64,000 nt of DNA from Brienomyrus brachyistius (lineage: Eukaryota > Chordata > Actinopteri > Osteoglossiformes > Mormyridae), in NCBI RefSeq assembly GCF_023856365.1, contig NC_064548.1:2236501-2300500 (forward strand), read 5' to 3'. The position numbers were made by a program, and so were the translations under genes. The notes beneath the pieces were generated by a model. The model ran no database searches and was not told the DNA's origin. It saw only the letters and a list, made by a program, of their open reading frames with translations. This document shows, piece after piece, positions 22,849 through 35,118 of the stretch; the stretch's first letter is position 1, and each line of letters opens with the position of its first letter.

Positions 22849-23443
22849 CTTGCAAACACAAGACTGAGCTGCCCCATAATTAACTATCTCACTATGACCC
22901 CGTCCTTTAGTCCCAGCCCATTATGTTTATATAGCGTATTTAACTTTTACTTGATTTAATTAACGTATAGTTAATATAATAAACTGCCGAGTACAATAAA
23001 ACACTAAATTAAGACTTGCATTTAAAAATGGATCTTTATAAAGTATCCGATAGAGTCAAAAATAACAACCTTAAACTTTTAAAATAACCAAATCATCAGT
23101 TACTTCCCCGAGAATAAGTTCCTACTGAACCACGTTTAACTTAGATTAAATAAAGTAAAAAGCGAAATTGCTCTTGGGAGGCCGAAAAACCACAAAAAAC
23201 CCCTCTCACAGCAGGCTACTGCTGGAGTGGGAAAAAAGTGGAAAATGTCCTCCCGGCCTCGACTGGCGACTGAGCAAAGCTCAGGAGCAACTGTCCTTTT
23301 CCACGTTAACGTTACCAATGTTAGATATTATACTCTGTGGGTGTTTGTAGCGAAGGTACGCGGACAGTAATACTGCTTGCGCGACACCCGCAGCTATCGA
23401 TGACACTCACGCTATTCATTAACAAAGACAGACTCACGCCGAC

Positions 23444-23452
23444 CAAAAAAAC

Positions 23453-23499
<47 letters not shown>
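23444..23499. repeat. Poly-A plus (TA)16 tract
   Basis: A run of A (about 23444-23466) passes into (TA)n ending at the TA target site of the adjoining DD35E element. It is matched by TA repeats at the element's other end (25131-25148). Confidence 0.9.
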
Positions 23500-23502
<3 letters not shown>

Positions 23503-25130
23503 TCCCTGACAAAAGTCTTGTCGCTTATCTATTTTGTAGAAACACCTGCTATTAACCTGACTTTTAATTAATCAATTGATGTTACAGATAGCTCATATGA
23601 AAAGCTAAAACCCTACCACATGATGTTTAATGCATTGAAATGAAGTAGTTTCACTGAAAAAAGATTTCTCATTTAATCAAGACAGAAAGGTCAAATTTTG
23701 GCAAGACAAAAGTTTTGTCGCCTATACAGAAATTGACCAAATGTACTGCAAATACAAAAACATGTCAGCAAATTAAATAGTGGTGCTGTGAGATCCAAAT
23801 TTAATATCTTGTATGACTTCCATGAGCTTGAAGGACTGCATCCATGCGGTTTGGCAAGGATTCATACAATTTATTGATGAAGTCATCAGGAATAGCAAAG
23901 AAAGCAGTCTTGCATGCCTCCCAGAGTTCATCAATATTCTGAGGTTTCATCTTCCATGCTTCCTCTTTCATCCTACCCCACACATGCTCAATGATGTTCA
24001 TATCTGGTGGCTGGGCTGGCCAATCCTGGAGCATCTTGATCTTCTTCGCCTTGAGAAACTTTGATGTGGAGATGGAAGTATGTGATGGAGCACCATCCTG
24101 CTGCAGAATTTGGCCTCTTTTATGGTTGGGAATATAAAAGGTAGCTAAGATTTCTTGGTATGTCAGACTATTGATGTTGCCTTCCACCCTGCAGATCTCT
24201 CGCACACCCCCATACTGGATGTAACCCCAGACCATGATTTTTCCACCACCAAACTTCACTGTTTTCTGGGTGAATCTCGGATCCATGCGGGCTCCAGTAG
24301 GTCTCCTGCAATATCTGTGGTGTAATTCAACAGAAGATTCATCTGAAAAATCCACTTCTGCCACTTTTCCAGCGTCTATCCTTTTAGCAGGCTGTGGGCC
24401 TTGGCAAATGCCACACGGTTTTTCAATTGTCTTTTGTTTAGTGCTGGCTTCTGGGCACTGATTCGACCATGGAGGCCATTTCGAGACAGAATCCGACAAA
24501 CTGTTCTGGTTGACACAGGGACTTCAGGTGACCAGGTCTCGTGGAGCTCTGCTGCAGTGGAAAATGGGCTGGCCTTGGATTTTCGAACCAACAAACGGTC
24601 CTCTCGAGCAGTTGTCTTGCGGGGTCTGCCTGACCAGGGCGTGTCAAAAACGTCTCCAGTCTCTTCACATCTTTTTTTTATCCTCTGTACTTGATGCTGA
24701 GACACATTGAAGGTGTCTGCCACATCAGCAGTGGATCCGGTCTTCAGCCTCTTGATGATCAACACTTTAGTCTCAGGGTGAATCTTAGGCATGTTTGCAG
24801 AGGTCTAGTTGCAGTTGATGTGAAGGTCTAGTGTAGTGGGGTTCTTTTTATACACACCTGAGACCTAATTGATCCATTATTAGTCACAGGTGAAGCTCAT
24901 ATGACAAGGCGACAACACTTATGTCTTTGAAAAAATTGACTCAATGGGCTTTACCAAGCTTTGAATATTAGAATACTTTTTGACAGTTTTGTTTTGCACT
25001 GAAACATTACTACAAAAGCTGTTGGGAATAAAATGAGCAATTTCTTGTAAAAAAATCTTTCTTAGAAATATATTTCAGCGGCACTTGAGGTCAATTTGTA
25101 CAAAAGCGACAAAACTTTTGTCAGGGACTG
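23500..25130 (-). mobile_element. Tc1/mariner element with DD35E-type transposase, copy B (1631 bp)
   Basis: Same TIRs (CAGTCCCTGACAAAAG outermost), length and layout as the copy at 4097-5728, in reverse orientation, and flanked by TA repeats on both sides. The transposase frame carries the same TAG after LLKG and an additional one-base deletion. Copies A and B differ at only scattered bases, so they separated recently. Confidence 0.93.
23801..24792 (-). pseudogene. DD35E-type transposase, stop plus frameshift
   Basis: The N-terminal HTH region reads from ATG at 24792 for 138 codons to the same TAG as in copy A (24376-24378). Just after it a G is missing (AGAAGTGG here, AGAAGGTGG in copy A), so the catalytic half is in a different frame; it resumes at DFSDES and runs to GSHTRY at 23801. 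Catalytic residues (Asp in FSDES, Asp in QQDGAPSHT, Glu in IIEHVW, 35 residues apart) are all kept. Differences from copy A include KKRC for KKRF and LWEACKTA for LCEACKAA. No active protein can be made. Confidence 0.9.
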
Positions 25131-25148
25131 TATATATATATATATATA

Positions 25149-25225
25149 CAGTCCCTGACAAAAGTTTTGTCGCTTGTGTACAAATTGACCTCAAGTGCCG
25201 CTGAAATATATTTCTAAGAAAGATA
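25149..25225 (+). mobile_element. Solo 5' end of the DD35E element (77 bp)
   Basis: These bases repeat the first 77 bp of the DD35E element and then break into TA-rich sequence. The fragment lies head to head with copy B, separated by 18 bp of (TA)n. It is either the remnant of a third insertion or a repair product. Confidence 0.88.
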
Positions 25226-26142
25226 TATATAACTATATATATACTATATATATATATAACAACCACCCACATAACCATACAGGCACACAAAAACTCAAAT
25301 ATACTTCCAATAATTCCAATCAACCGCTTCAACAGGCGCACAGGACAACACAAGTGCACCCCGTGTCTACACCACTCCTTCACAGTGCAACAATCCAAGC
25401 AATTACTGCAGCAGTCACAGCAATCTTGTGTATGGATCTACCTCAGATGACAGTGATAGTTGGGTGTGCCAGTGGAGGGTGGGATGATGAACTTTGTGGA
25501 GTGGTGCAAACTGAACCAATGGCATCTCAACATCAGTAAGGCTGATGTAACTGTAACTGCAAAGACAGATGACAGCCAAGAGCGAAAATGGAGCCTGTAA
25601 CTGCCATCTTGTAAACATAGCTTAGATCTGTCATCTAAATTTATTCTGTGGCTCTTTTTGTGAACTTCCCAGGAACATTGTACAGGTCAGAGATTCTCAA
25701 ACTGTACGGAACAAGATGATTTTCTGAATATTCTATAATAAAATTCACATAGATTTTTGGTGGCTAGCCACCCTGTTAAGCAAATTTTACCTGTAGCAAA
25801 AAATATATATATTGTGGGGAACTTGGTAAAATTTATTGTGGGAGAATTGATCGTGCCTTAGTCCAGTCCAATCCAGTCTAGTCCAGTCCAATCCAGAGGT
25901 AGAAACTTTCTGTCATGGAAAAGGTGTATGAGATTGATGATGAGAGAGATGTGTGCTGGCAATGTCTGAAAGAAGACATATCTGATGGAGCAGAAGGTCC
26001 TGCTGGAGAAGAGATTTGTCATGTGGAAGTGATCTGTGATGCGCGAGACCTGGATTGTTTAGTAAAGCAGCCCAAATGTTTCCATGAAATATCACCCTGA
26101 ATAGTCTCACCTTTGGCCAGGTATATTCCTTATACCGATAAC
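25226..26142. other. Unassigned DNA
   Basis: No recognised exon. Contains a CCAGTCCAATCCAGTC-type short repeat near 25861-25897 and an A/T microsatellite near 25800. Confidence 0.4.
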
Positions 26143-26448
26143 CATCTTTCTGTTTCTGGTTTTACTCTATACTCATGAAGATCTTGTGTATGCTACACTA
26201 GCACAACATTAGTGCTCTCTGCATTACAAAGAGCCTTAAAACTGCATCTTTCTGTTTCTGGTTTTACTCTGTACTCATGAAGATCTTGTGTATGCTACAC
26301 TAGCACAACATTAGTGCTCTCTGCATTACAAAGAGCCTTAAAACTGCATCTTTCTGTTTCTGGTTTTACTCTATACTCATGAAGATCTTGTGTATGCTAC
26401 ACTAGCACAACATTAGTGCTCTCTGCATTACAAAGAGCCTTAAAACTG
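26143..26448. repeat. Three 102-bp tandem copies, almost identical
   Basis: Copies begin CATCTTTCTGTTTCTGG at 26143, 26245 and 26347 and end TTAAAACTG at 26448. The only difference I see is CTATACTCATG versus CTGTACTCATG in the middle copy. The near identity points to recent duplication. Frame length is a multiple of three (34 codons), but all forward frames are interrupted. Confidence 0.95.
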
Positions 26449-27578
26449 CTTTATAGACTCTTTCCTTGAGTAAGGGAAATTCCTGGAGGTCTGATTGCCA
26501 GGAATTAAAGTGCTTTCTGTGAAAGAGTACCTGTCTTGACGAAAGATGTGGGTGCAAGCCTGGTCATAAAGCATAAGGGGTTTTATTTAAAAGAGCAATA
26601 GCTAGAAACAAACACGATCTTGGGGGATTCAAATGGGAGGAATGGAAGAAGGCAGGGCACAGGCAACACAAGGGTATAACGTCAATGACAGGACTGGGAA
26701 GCACTTAGATCCAAGACAGACGAGCAGTGTTGGGCATTTCAGGCCCAGAACCTACAAATCCAGACTAAGATTTTGTTTCTACCAATGAGTTGAGTACTCT
26801 GTAACTGTGACCATTTATGCTCATCTGGTTGATAGAAACAAAACCATTTTCAGGACTTGTAGCTACAGGACCTGAAATGCCCAACATTGTAGATGAGGGA
26901 TTAACCAGAGTGATTAACACAAGGGCAGGAACGAGAGGTAAGACCAACGATTAACAGGCATGGCTTGTTAGTGTCATGCTAAGAAGGAGACAGGAGGGTC
27001 ATATGGGCAGGATGTTACAGCACACTTAACCTCAGGTAAGTAACTTACCTGTAACAAGTAACGTCAGACTGCTACCACAGTGTCTTTCAACTTCTTGAGA
27101 TGTTGCTGAGCACAAGAATATCACTAAAACTAGGGCTGCTGGCTCTCATATTCTGAGCATGAGAAGCATGCATTTTAACTTCCTCACACAATCAAAATAA
27201 AACTAACAATTTTGCTACAATCACTCATCTCCACCCACCCACCCAGCCAGCAATCTAAATTCTACATGGGGCTTTCTATAAAAGTTGACATCCCAGCTAA
27301 AATTCCGTAGCTCTAATGTGCAAATGCAATGATCTTTCAGGTCCCTGGAAGAGGTCTGCGGATGGTGGAACTGGCTAATGAGCGCAGCTGAATGATTTAT
27401 TCATTCTGAACATTGACATGTGCTGCCAAACAGGATGCAAATGCAGGATGGGGAGTGAGGCTAATTTCTCTGCCTGCAGCAGCATGGACTCATGGGGGAT
27501 GTTCAATGAATTCTTAACGAGCCCCCTTACACCATTCCAAAAGGCTGTGAGATGATTGGGTCGTAAGTATTACAGTTA
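26449..27578. other. Unassigned DNA
   Basis: No gene recognised. Two separated stretches, 26710-26765 and 26845-26890, are inverted relatives ('GGGCATTTCAGGCCCAGAACC' versus 'GTAGCTACAGGACCTGAAATGCCC'), suggesting a small foldback or MITE-like repeat about 170 bp long. Confidence 0.4.
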
Positions 27579-27580
27579 TA

Positions 27581-29217
<1,637 letters not shown>

Positions 29218-29219
29218 TA

Positions 29220-30095
29220 TACCTATGATGCTAAGAACCTTTCCTACTCATCACTGCCGTGATCTGCTGCAGCCAGCTGACCCTATCTGTTACAGACAGT
29301 GATCTTTGTATGTCTTGAGGGGAGGCTGACAATATGATGACATACAGCCGTTGATTGTACTTCTGTAGGCTAAAAGGGGACAATGAGAATATATCTCAAA
29401 AAAAATAATAAACCCCTCCAGAAGTTGCTCGTCACTGGACAGGAAGCTAGTGTGCTGTGACTGGACACGTGGCACAGAAGTTTGTTGGTTAAAATCCCAG
29501 TATATAAAAAATCTCAAATATAAGTGCTCCAATGGAAAATACAGTTAGGAAAGTCAGGTATAAAGATTAAAATGTAAACTATATGTATCTTAAGTCACTG
29601 TCTAAGCACATCTGGTGGAAAAAAGCACATCCTGAAACAAAAGACGACAGTGAAAGTATTCCGTTCATTTTTTTCTAGCCCTCTGAGCCCTTTTGGGGTG
29701 AAGTAACTGGTTGTAACTGAATGTCAATTTAATTTCAGGCTACTTTGTTTCACACCTCACAGTCTGTGTCCAATGCCATGTAATGCCTTTCAGTGTCATG
29801 TTCAATTATGAATGAACAAAATGTGTGTGTGGGGGGGAGGAACTTAGAGAAGAATCATATCTCTCTGCCACTCAAAACAAAACCCAAACAATGACAGCCT
29901 CCCCATTCCCTGGAGATGGACATATTGCATACAGACGGCACATGGCACAGTGGCTAAAGGGGAGGATGAGGAGGCACCGTTTTTCATCCAGAGATGCTGT
30001 TATTGTTTACTCATAAATCCATGGGGCTGTGTAACCAATCAAAGTGCCCATGCTGAGCCCTCTGTCCATTGCTGAAGGTGCCTACAATGATGGAC
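29220..30095. other. Unassigned DNA
   Basis: No supported gene; short frames only. Confidence 0.4.
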
Positions 30096-30099
30096 GATA

Positions 30100-30590
30100 G
30101 TGGCCTTGTCTGGTGAGTCATATTTTCTATTACATCATGTGACTGGTTACGTGTGAGTGTATCATTTACCTGGGGAAGTGATGGCATCAGGATGTACTGT
30201 GGGAAGAAGACAAGCTGGCCCAGGCAGTGTGATGCTCTTCCATGAAACCCTGGGACCTGGCATTCATGCGGATGTTACTTTGACACCTACCCCCTACCTA
30301 CACATTCTTACAGACCAGTATTCCCCTTCATGGCAATGCCATTCCCCAGTGGTGGTGTCCTCTTTCAACACACTGCAAAATGGTTCAAATTCCCCAGATG
30401 TCAGTCCGATAAAACATCTGTGGGACGTGTTGGACAAACAAGTCACATCCATGGAGGCCCCACCTCACAACTTTCAGGACTTAAAGGATGTCTTGGTGCC
30501 AAATATCACAGGACACTTTCAGAAATCTTTTGAAGTCCATGCCTCAATGAGTCTGAGCAGTTTTGGTGGCTGTTATTTGCAGTAACCATT
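30100..30590 (+). pseudogene. Degraded Tc1-type transposase (C-terminal part)
   Basis: The frame 30157-30585 and neighbouring frames keep the end of a fish Tc1 transposase: SVMLFHETLGPGIHADVTLT, PYLHILTDQ, then SPDVSPIKHLWDVLDKQVTS, MEAPPHNFQDLKDVLV. LWDVLDKQV-SMEAPP-NxQDLKD is a phrase I know from a common fish Tc1 family. The catalytic Glu is replaced (PIKHLW for PIEHLW) and the central Asp block is lost, so it is inactive. It is a different family from the elements at 4097, 23500 and 27581. I saw no TIRs. Confidence 0.7.
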
Positions 30591-30654
30591 CAATATACCC
30601 ATGGGTTTGTATACTTATACTTACATAATGTATAGCTTTTCATAGCAGAAATTT

Positions 30655-30765
30655 GAACCCTGGTCCCAGAGGTATGAGGTAGCAGTGCTAACCACTGTGC
30701 CACACAATACAAGACTTTTGATTTTGAATGCAGTCACAGGTTTTTATAAAATTTTAGTTTTTCCC
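30655..30765. repeat. SINE fragment and associated dispersed repeat
   Basis: 'GAACCCTGGTCCCAGAGGTATGAGG...GTGCTAACCACTGTGCC' is the reverse of the B-box/A-box head of the tRNA-derived SINE found complete at 40219, 47289 and 53026. It passes into 'AATACAAGACTTTTG...TTTTTATAAAATT', also seen near 56480. Confidence 0.6.
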
Positions 30766-30863
30766 TTGTGGGAACCTAAGAAATTGTCCTTATAATGTCA
30801 AAATAACATGTTTTTATGTCATTGTTGCGATGAAATGGCCCGACAATGTAATATATACATAAC

Positions 30864-30865
<2 letters not shown>

Positions 30866-30913
<48 letters not shown>
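30866..30913. repeat. (AC)24 microsatellite
   Basis: Uninterrupted dinucleotide run. Open frames across it are meaningless. Confidence 0.97.
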
Positions 30914-30915
<2 letters not shown>

Positions 30916-31399
30916 GAGCTCCAAAGACATGCAGTTAGGCTATTTTGCATATCAAAGACACAGGTGACACAGTGGCTAAATATACATGTACAATATTTAT
31001 CTCAACGTACTGTAAGGGATTTTTTCAACATTCCAAAGCTAACTGGCATCTCTACAGTGGCCAAAGCATATGATTGTGTATTAGGGTGTATGTGTGTGTG
31101 TGTGTTCTGAGGTGGTGCTCTAGCCTTGAACTGCCTGGGATGGACTCCAGGTCTCCTCACAGCACTGACCTGCATAAGAGGATGGAGGGATAGCTGGATG
31201 GATGAATGCAAGTATACTGTAAAAAAGCCAACTTATGAAAAGTTATCTAAATAAAGTTTTAAAAGTAAACTGAACTAAGATATTTTTGTTTGAAATATTC
31301 AGAAATAATACTTAGTTTATTCAACAAATATGTTGCTTCAATGTTAAAAAACTGTATAATACTAAAAATGTTTTGTTGAACTTACATTAAAATGTTAGT

Positions 31400-31677
31400 T
31401 TTGCGTTAAAGCGTGCGTTTGCGTCTTGTTGGCCCAAGTGCATGGTAATTTGAAACTTCAACTGCGGGGATTACTAAAAGGGCAGCATCGTGCCAATTCA
31501 CTCGTTTCTGCCGAGTTACAGGTGAGTGTCAATCATTTTCATGATCGAATAACTTTTTTTTTTCATTTAATATGTGATGTGCTACCAAGCTAACTACCTA
31601 ATCTGTTTTACTAGTGTAGTGTTGATTTGAAACAGCGTGCCGGTTCAAAGCAGTCCAGCATTTCTGCCAAATCATAG
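31400..31677 (+). other. Possible non-coding 5' exons of the SAMD3-like gene
   Basis: A GC-richer stretch (31400-31521) ends in a good donor (TTACAG|GTGAGT). A 63-bp candidate exon (31615-31677) is bounded by TTTTACTAG and ATAG|GTAAGT. A further tiny candidate (32873-32895) is bounded by TTTTGACAG and ACT|GTAAGT. None contains the protein start. These are inferences from splice signals only. Confidence 0.3.
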
Positions 31678-32012
31678 GTAAGTTATGTATTAATCTTTTT
31701 TTATTATCATCTAACTTAACGTTATATTATTTGACGTGTAAGCTTGGATGTTGGTGTCCCAAAATAACTATCTATTCGAATGTAGCTGCTTGTTAACGAT
31801 TTCGCGGGGTTATGTTAGCTTTTTAACTAATTCAGACTTTTGAATGCTTATGTTTGAACAGCGAATTTGTCATTTGTTTATTGAAAAAAAAAAATACACG
31901 AGTATTGCAATGAGTGCAACGTGACGTGTGCTAGTCATATGCATTTGCAAAACAAGGAATATAACGTTAACTTTAGGTCCTGTCTATCCGGATGCCTGTC
32001 GGCACTGTTTAA

Positions 32013-32833
32013 TAGAGTTGTGACGTTCGCGAACGAACCGATTCTTTTGAACGGCTCATAAACATGAACGATGGGAGCCGAGTCGCGGCTGGGGGGAGCC
32101 GTTCTTTCTGTCGTTCTTTTTTTCCTATGCGTGTTTCACACAGATGCACACAAATTAGCTCCTCGGCGAGACAGAACAGTTATAGGGGGAGGGGCGCACC
32201 CAGCGCAGGGGTGCTCCTGCCTAACAGCATGATGATAGTTGTGCACGCATCCTTCACGTGAGTGCTCAAGTGGAAATACACCCTGCATGCCTCTGTCATT
32301 GGGTAGGAGCGGAGCCATTACTTGTGCACGCTGCCGTGATAACAATGTTCTTGTGTGGAAGTGTTTGTAGTAAAAGCTGTTTTACACAGAAATTCATTGC
32401 AGCCGGCTTTGTTTTTGATGTTTATTTGTGAGTAGGTATTGTATGAATAACATAAGTCAACTTAGCTTTACGCATACACACACTTAAGGTAAATCCAAAA
32501 TAGTGATGTCACTGTCTAAGCAGAGGGATGTTGTGCAACCCTATGGAATATAGTCCACACGTGACAAATGAGGTAATAATCAATATTTCAGAATAATTCA
32601 AACTCAGATATTGGTGTGTGATATCTGAGTTTTAATTATTTGACTACAAATCTCACCTCATCATTCCTCCCAGTGATTATTTCCAGGATAAACTGAGATG
32701 CCCCCAAGCTGGCTTCTTAAAACTGACTAAATATTTTAAAAGAGCCAAAAGAGCCGTTCTATTGAACGGCTCTTTGAAAGGAACGGATCGCCAAGATCCG
32801 GATCCCCTCAAAGAGCCATAAATCCCATCACTA
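32013..32833. mobile_element. Non-autonomous hAT-like element (821 bp)
   Basis: A perfect 8-bp duplication CTGTTTAA (32005-32012 and 32834-32841) flanks ends TAGAGTTGTGACG (left) and, inverted, TAGTGATGGGATTTATGGC. Sub-terminal GAACGGCTCTTT motifs appear in both orientations (32048 and 32763), as in fish hAT families. No transposase frame is present. It sits in an intron or 5' flank of the SAMD3-like gene. Empty-site sequence is TCGGCACTGTTTAACGTTGC. A related element lies at about 52020-52370. Confidence 0.9.
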
Positions 32834-33169
32834 CTGTTTAAACGTTGCGCGTATTCTTAACGGTTTTGACAGCGGAACAGACAGTGGGAACTACTGTAAG
32901 TATATCAAGAACATCGTGTGACATTCAGGCAATATACATCACTTGAGACGTTCGGTTATCTCGACTAAACGGCCAATAAATTGTATTGTGGCGCTGGCTA
33001 ACCAGGCCAACTTAACTTACCTCAAGACTGGAAGCTGGAAATCGCTAGCTTTTTGGTTGTTGATATTTTTAATTATTTTTGGAAATTCTGAACTTTATAT
33101 TGGAAAATGTTCTGTTTATTTATACTGTTTTGTTGTTGTTGTTGTTGTTTTTAAAAAATGTAGATCTGC

Positions 33170-34227
33170 ATGGAGTTCTTCCAGATCTGTAACATAGATC
33201 TCCTGAAAAAGTTCAGCGAATCACTTGATAAATATACAGCACCTCTCCTGAAACTGTACAGAAAAAGAAGAGATTCATTGGGTCCAGAAATGAAGACACT
33301 TTTGGACAAGCTGGATGAGCAGGTACTCTTTAAGATTCTTTAATATACAATACACATATTTAAAATACTGAAGTACCTTCCTGAATAGGGTAATTAAAGC
33401 AAGTTTGCATATCTTTCGTCTGTGTTGTGTGGGAATCTAATTGAACTGGTGAATTTTAGGAATAATTGTATAATAATTATAAACTATATAATTGTTCCCC
33501 ACTGTGAAAGCATTGTGCAATTAATCCACAAATGATCAATTTGAGATCCATTTAATCCATAAGGCTTATAAGGCGGTAAAGCATCTGCACCCTTTGTAAA
33601 CTTTCTTCTTTTGTTATTTTTTTTCAGGCCAGTGATATTGTCACTCACCGAAAAAGAGCAGCTCTTGAGGGACTGCCACTCATTCTGCGTGAAAATTCGG
33701 CTTTCTTGCTCAAGATGTGTCTGGTATGTTGCCCTTTTCATACCTTATTTGTAATTTGTTAGCATGCTTAGTATTACATTTGTTCATTTTGTTTGCACAT
33801 TATAAAAATAATAATTAGGGCTGCAAGCACCACCATTGCTCAAGCCCTAATAACAATAAGTAATTATGTTTACATGTCAATTAATGCCCCCTCCTATCAC
33901 TTAATCTCCTAGGACGTTGACCCTGAAGCCCACAGCACCAGAGGTGTAAAGATCGGAATCCTAACTGTGGTTGAGGATGATGTTGGCACTCCTGCTTCAC
34001 TGGCCACTGTGATCAACCATGCAATAATCCTGGAAGAGGCCATTGTTCTTCAGGATATTCCAGATCTGCCTGAAGCCTTTGCTTACTTGTTCGGTCTCTT
34101 GTATGCACTCAATAAGGAATACCCAAAAGAACTGAAATATACTTTTGAAGTCATTCAGAAAATCTTTATGGATCTTGGTGATACCTGCTCTGCGAGAATC
34201 CAGTCACTAAAATCAAAATTGTTGTAG
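33170..34227 (+). CDS. SAMD3-like C-terminal-domain protein, three exons (187 aa)
   Basis: Exons 33170-33322 (51 codons), 33628-33723 (32) and 33913-34227 (104 plus stop) join in phase 0 with GT/AG sites (CAG|GTACTC, TTTTCAG|GCC, CTG|GTATGT, CCTAG|GAC). The product starts MEFFQICNIDLLKKFSESLD and contains APLLKLYRKRRDSLGPEM (res. 25-42), HRKRAALEGLPLILREN (58-74), TRGVKIGILTVVEDD and a conserved tail DLPEAFAYLFGLLYALNKEY, TFEVIQKIFMDLG, SARIQSLKSKLL. I recognise this as the C-terminal region of a large set of fish proteins labelled 'sterile alpha motif domain-containing 3-like'; no SAM domain is present here. Function is unknown. No stop or frameshift interrupts it, so it looks maintained or young. 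ATTAAA near 34869 could serve polyadenylation. It might be element-borne (see 31214-35118). Confidence 0.75.
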
Positions 34228-35110
34228 CTGACCATTTTGCGGATGTTATTGGAGCTATGGCAAATGGGACAATGATTTTTGCAATCAAAATTTAGTAGTA
34301 CATACTGATTTATTACAATGTATAATTTGGTTCAGTCTTTGCACCTTTAACGAATACTGAATCTTTGAGTTTTGTTTTTTGTTTTTATCTGGCAGTAGCG
34401 GTACAAGCTATTTTTTTTTCTGATACACTTACATGCAGTAAAATAGTTCATGTTATATATGAATCATACTTTACTAAGGTTTGAGGTTTATTCAGATGTG
34501 ATGTTAATGTATTCTCAATGTTGATCTGCCGAAATAATACAAAATTCTTTATGCAGTGTTTGAATCTAGTATATTTTGACGTATACTTGTTTTGGATTTT
34601 ATGTACTTTGCTGTTCTGCCGAATAAGAATGCTTTGTGGTTCGAGGTTTTGCTCGGATGCTTTTACTTTTGTTGGTTTCGGGTTTTTGGGCAAAATATTA
34701 CTTTTTTTGGAGCTCATCTTTCAATTTATGTTGAAAAAAGTGGTAGTTTTTATAATTTACAAATTTCCAATGATTAACATTTCTGTACTATTTTTCTATA
34801 AACATGCCTAATGCAGAAGACGTGTATGGCATATGGTAGACTGTATTGTAATGTGTTCGGACAAACTATTAAAAAAAAAGAGAGAGAAATTTGTTTTGTG
34901 GTTTATTAAATTCTAATTATGAAAATAATCATGAATGCATAATAGATCAACCTGTTAGGTAAACAAATATATTTATGTTGTGAGAACTAAGGATTTTAAC
35001 AAAATACTTTGAGTTGCTTTGTCTTCAGACTCTGTTTGTTCAGTTAACTCATAAAAGTGCTTGTGATAGGTTGCCTTATTATTTTAAGTTAACTCAACTT
35101 TTTTTTTTAC
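34228..35110. other. 3' flank of the SAMD3-like gene
   Basis: AT-rich, probably 3' UTR up to the ATTAAA/A-run at 34868-34880, then non-coding. The long minus and plus frames around 34448-34811 have no motif and reflect AT-rich chance. Confidence 0.4.
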
Positions 35111-35118
35111 AGTGTATA

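Larger units (their letters stand above)
18783..23310 (-). mobile_element. Long CR1-type LINE, minus strand, split by a solo LTR
   Basis: Reading from high to low coordinates there is a probable 5' UTR (about 23310-22870), an ORF1 region with coiled coil and esterase-like domain (22848-21956), an endonuclease remnant (about 21755), reverse transcriptase (20675-18834) and an end cut by the 43-bp array. The order coiled coil, SGNH esterase, AP-endonuclease, RT is that of CR1-clade LINEs. Frameshifts and stops disable every frame. A 740-bp LTR interrupts the RT region at 19481-20220. Confidence 0.8.
31214..35118. mobile_element. Candidate TIR-bounded unit carrying the SAMD3-like gene
   Basis: The left edge reads TATACTGTAAAAAAGCCAAC and the right edge, read inwards, TATACACTGTAAAAAAAAAA then GTTGAGTTAAC. 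ACTGTAAAAAA with a nearby AACTTA/GTTAACT motif is a common terminus of fish repeats. Internal motifs also echo (AACTGAAC near both ends). Between the edges lie candidate non-coding exons, a nested hAT element and a three-exon gene. Inverted similarity is short (about 14 bp), so the unit might instead be two unrelated repeats flanking a normal gene. Confidence 0.35.

Noticed and set aside
26143..26448. Regular repeats resembling a CRISPR array
   Set aside because: Units are contiguous without unique spacers, in vertebrate DNA; the same holds for the 43-bp array at 18354.
32064..32345. Open frames inside the hAT-like element (65 and 69 aa)
   Set aside because: No hAT transposase or BED-finger motifs; element is non-autonomous.
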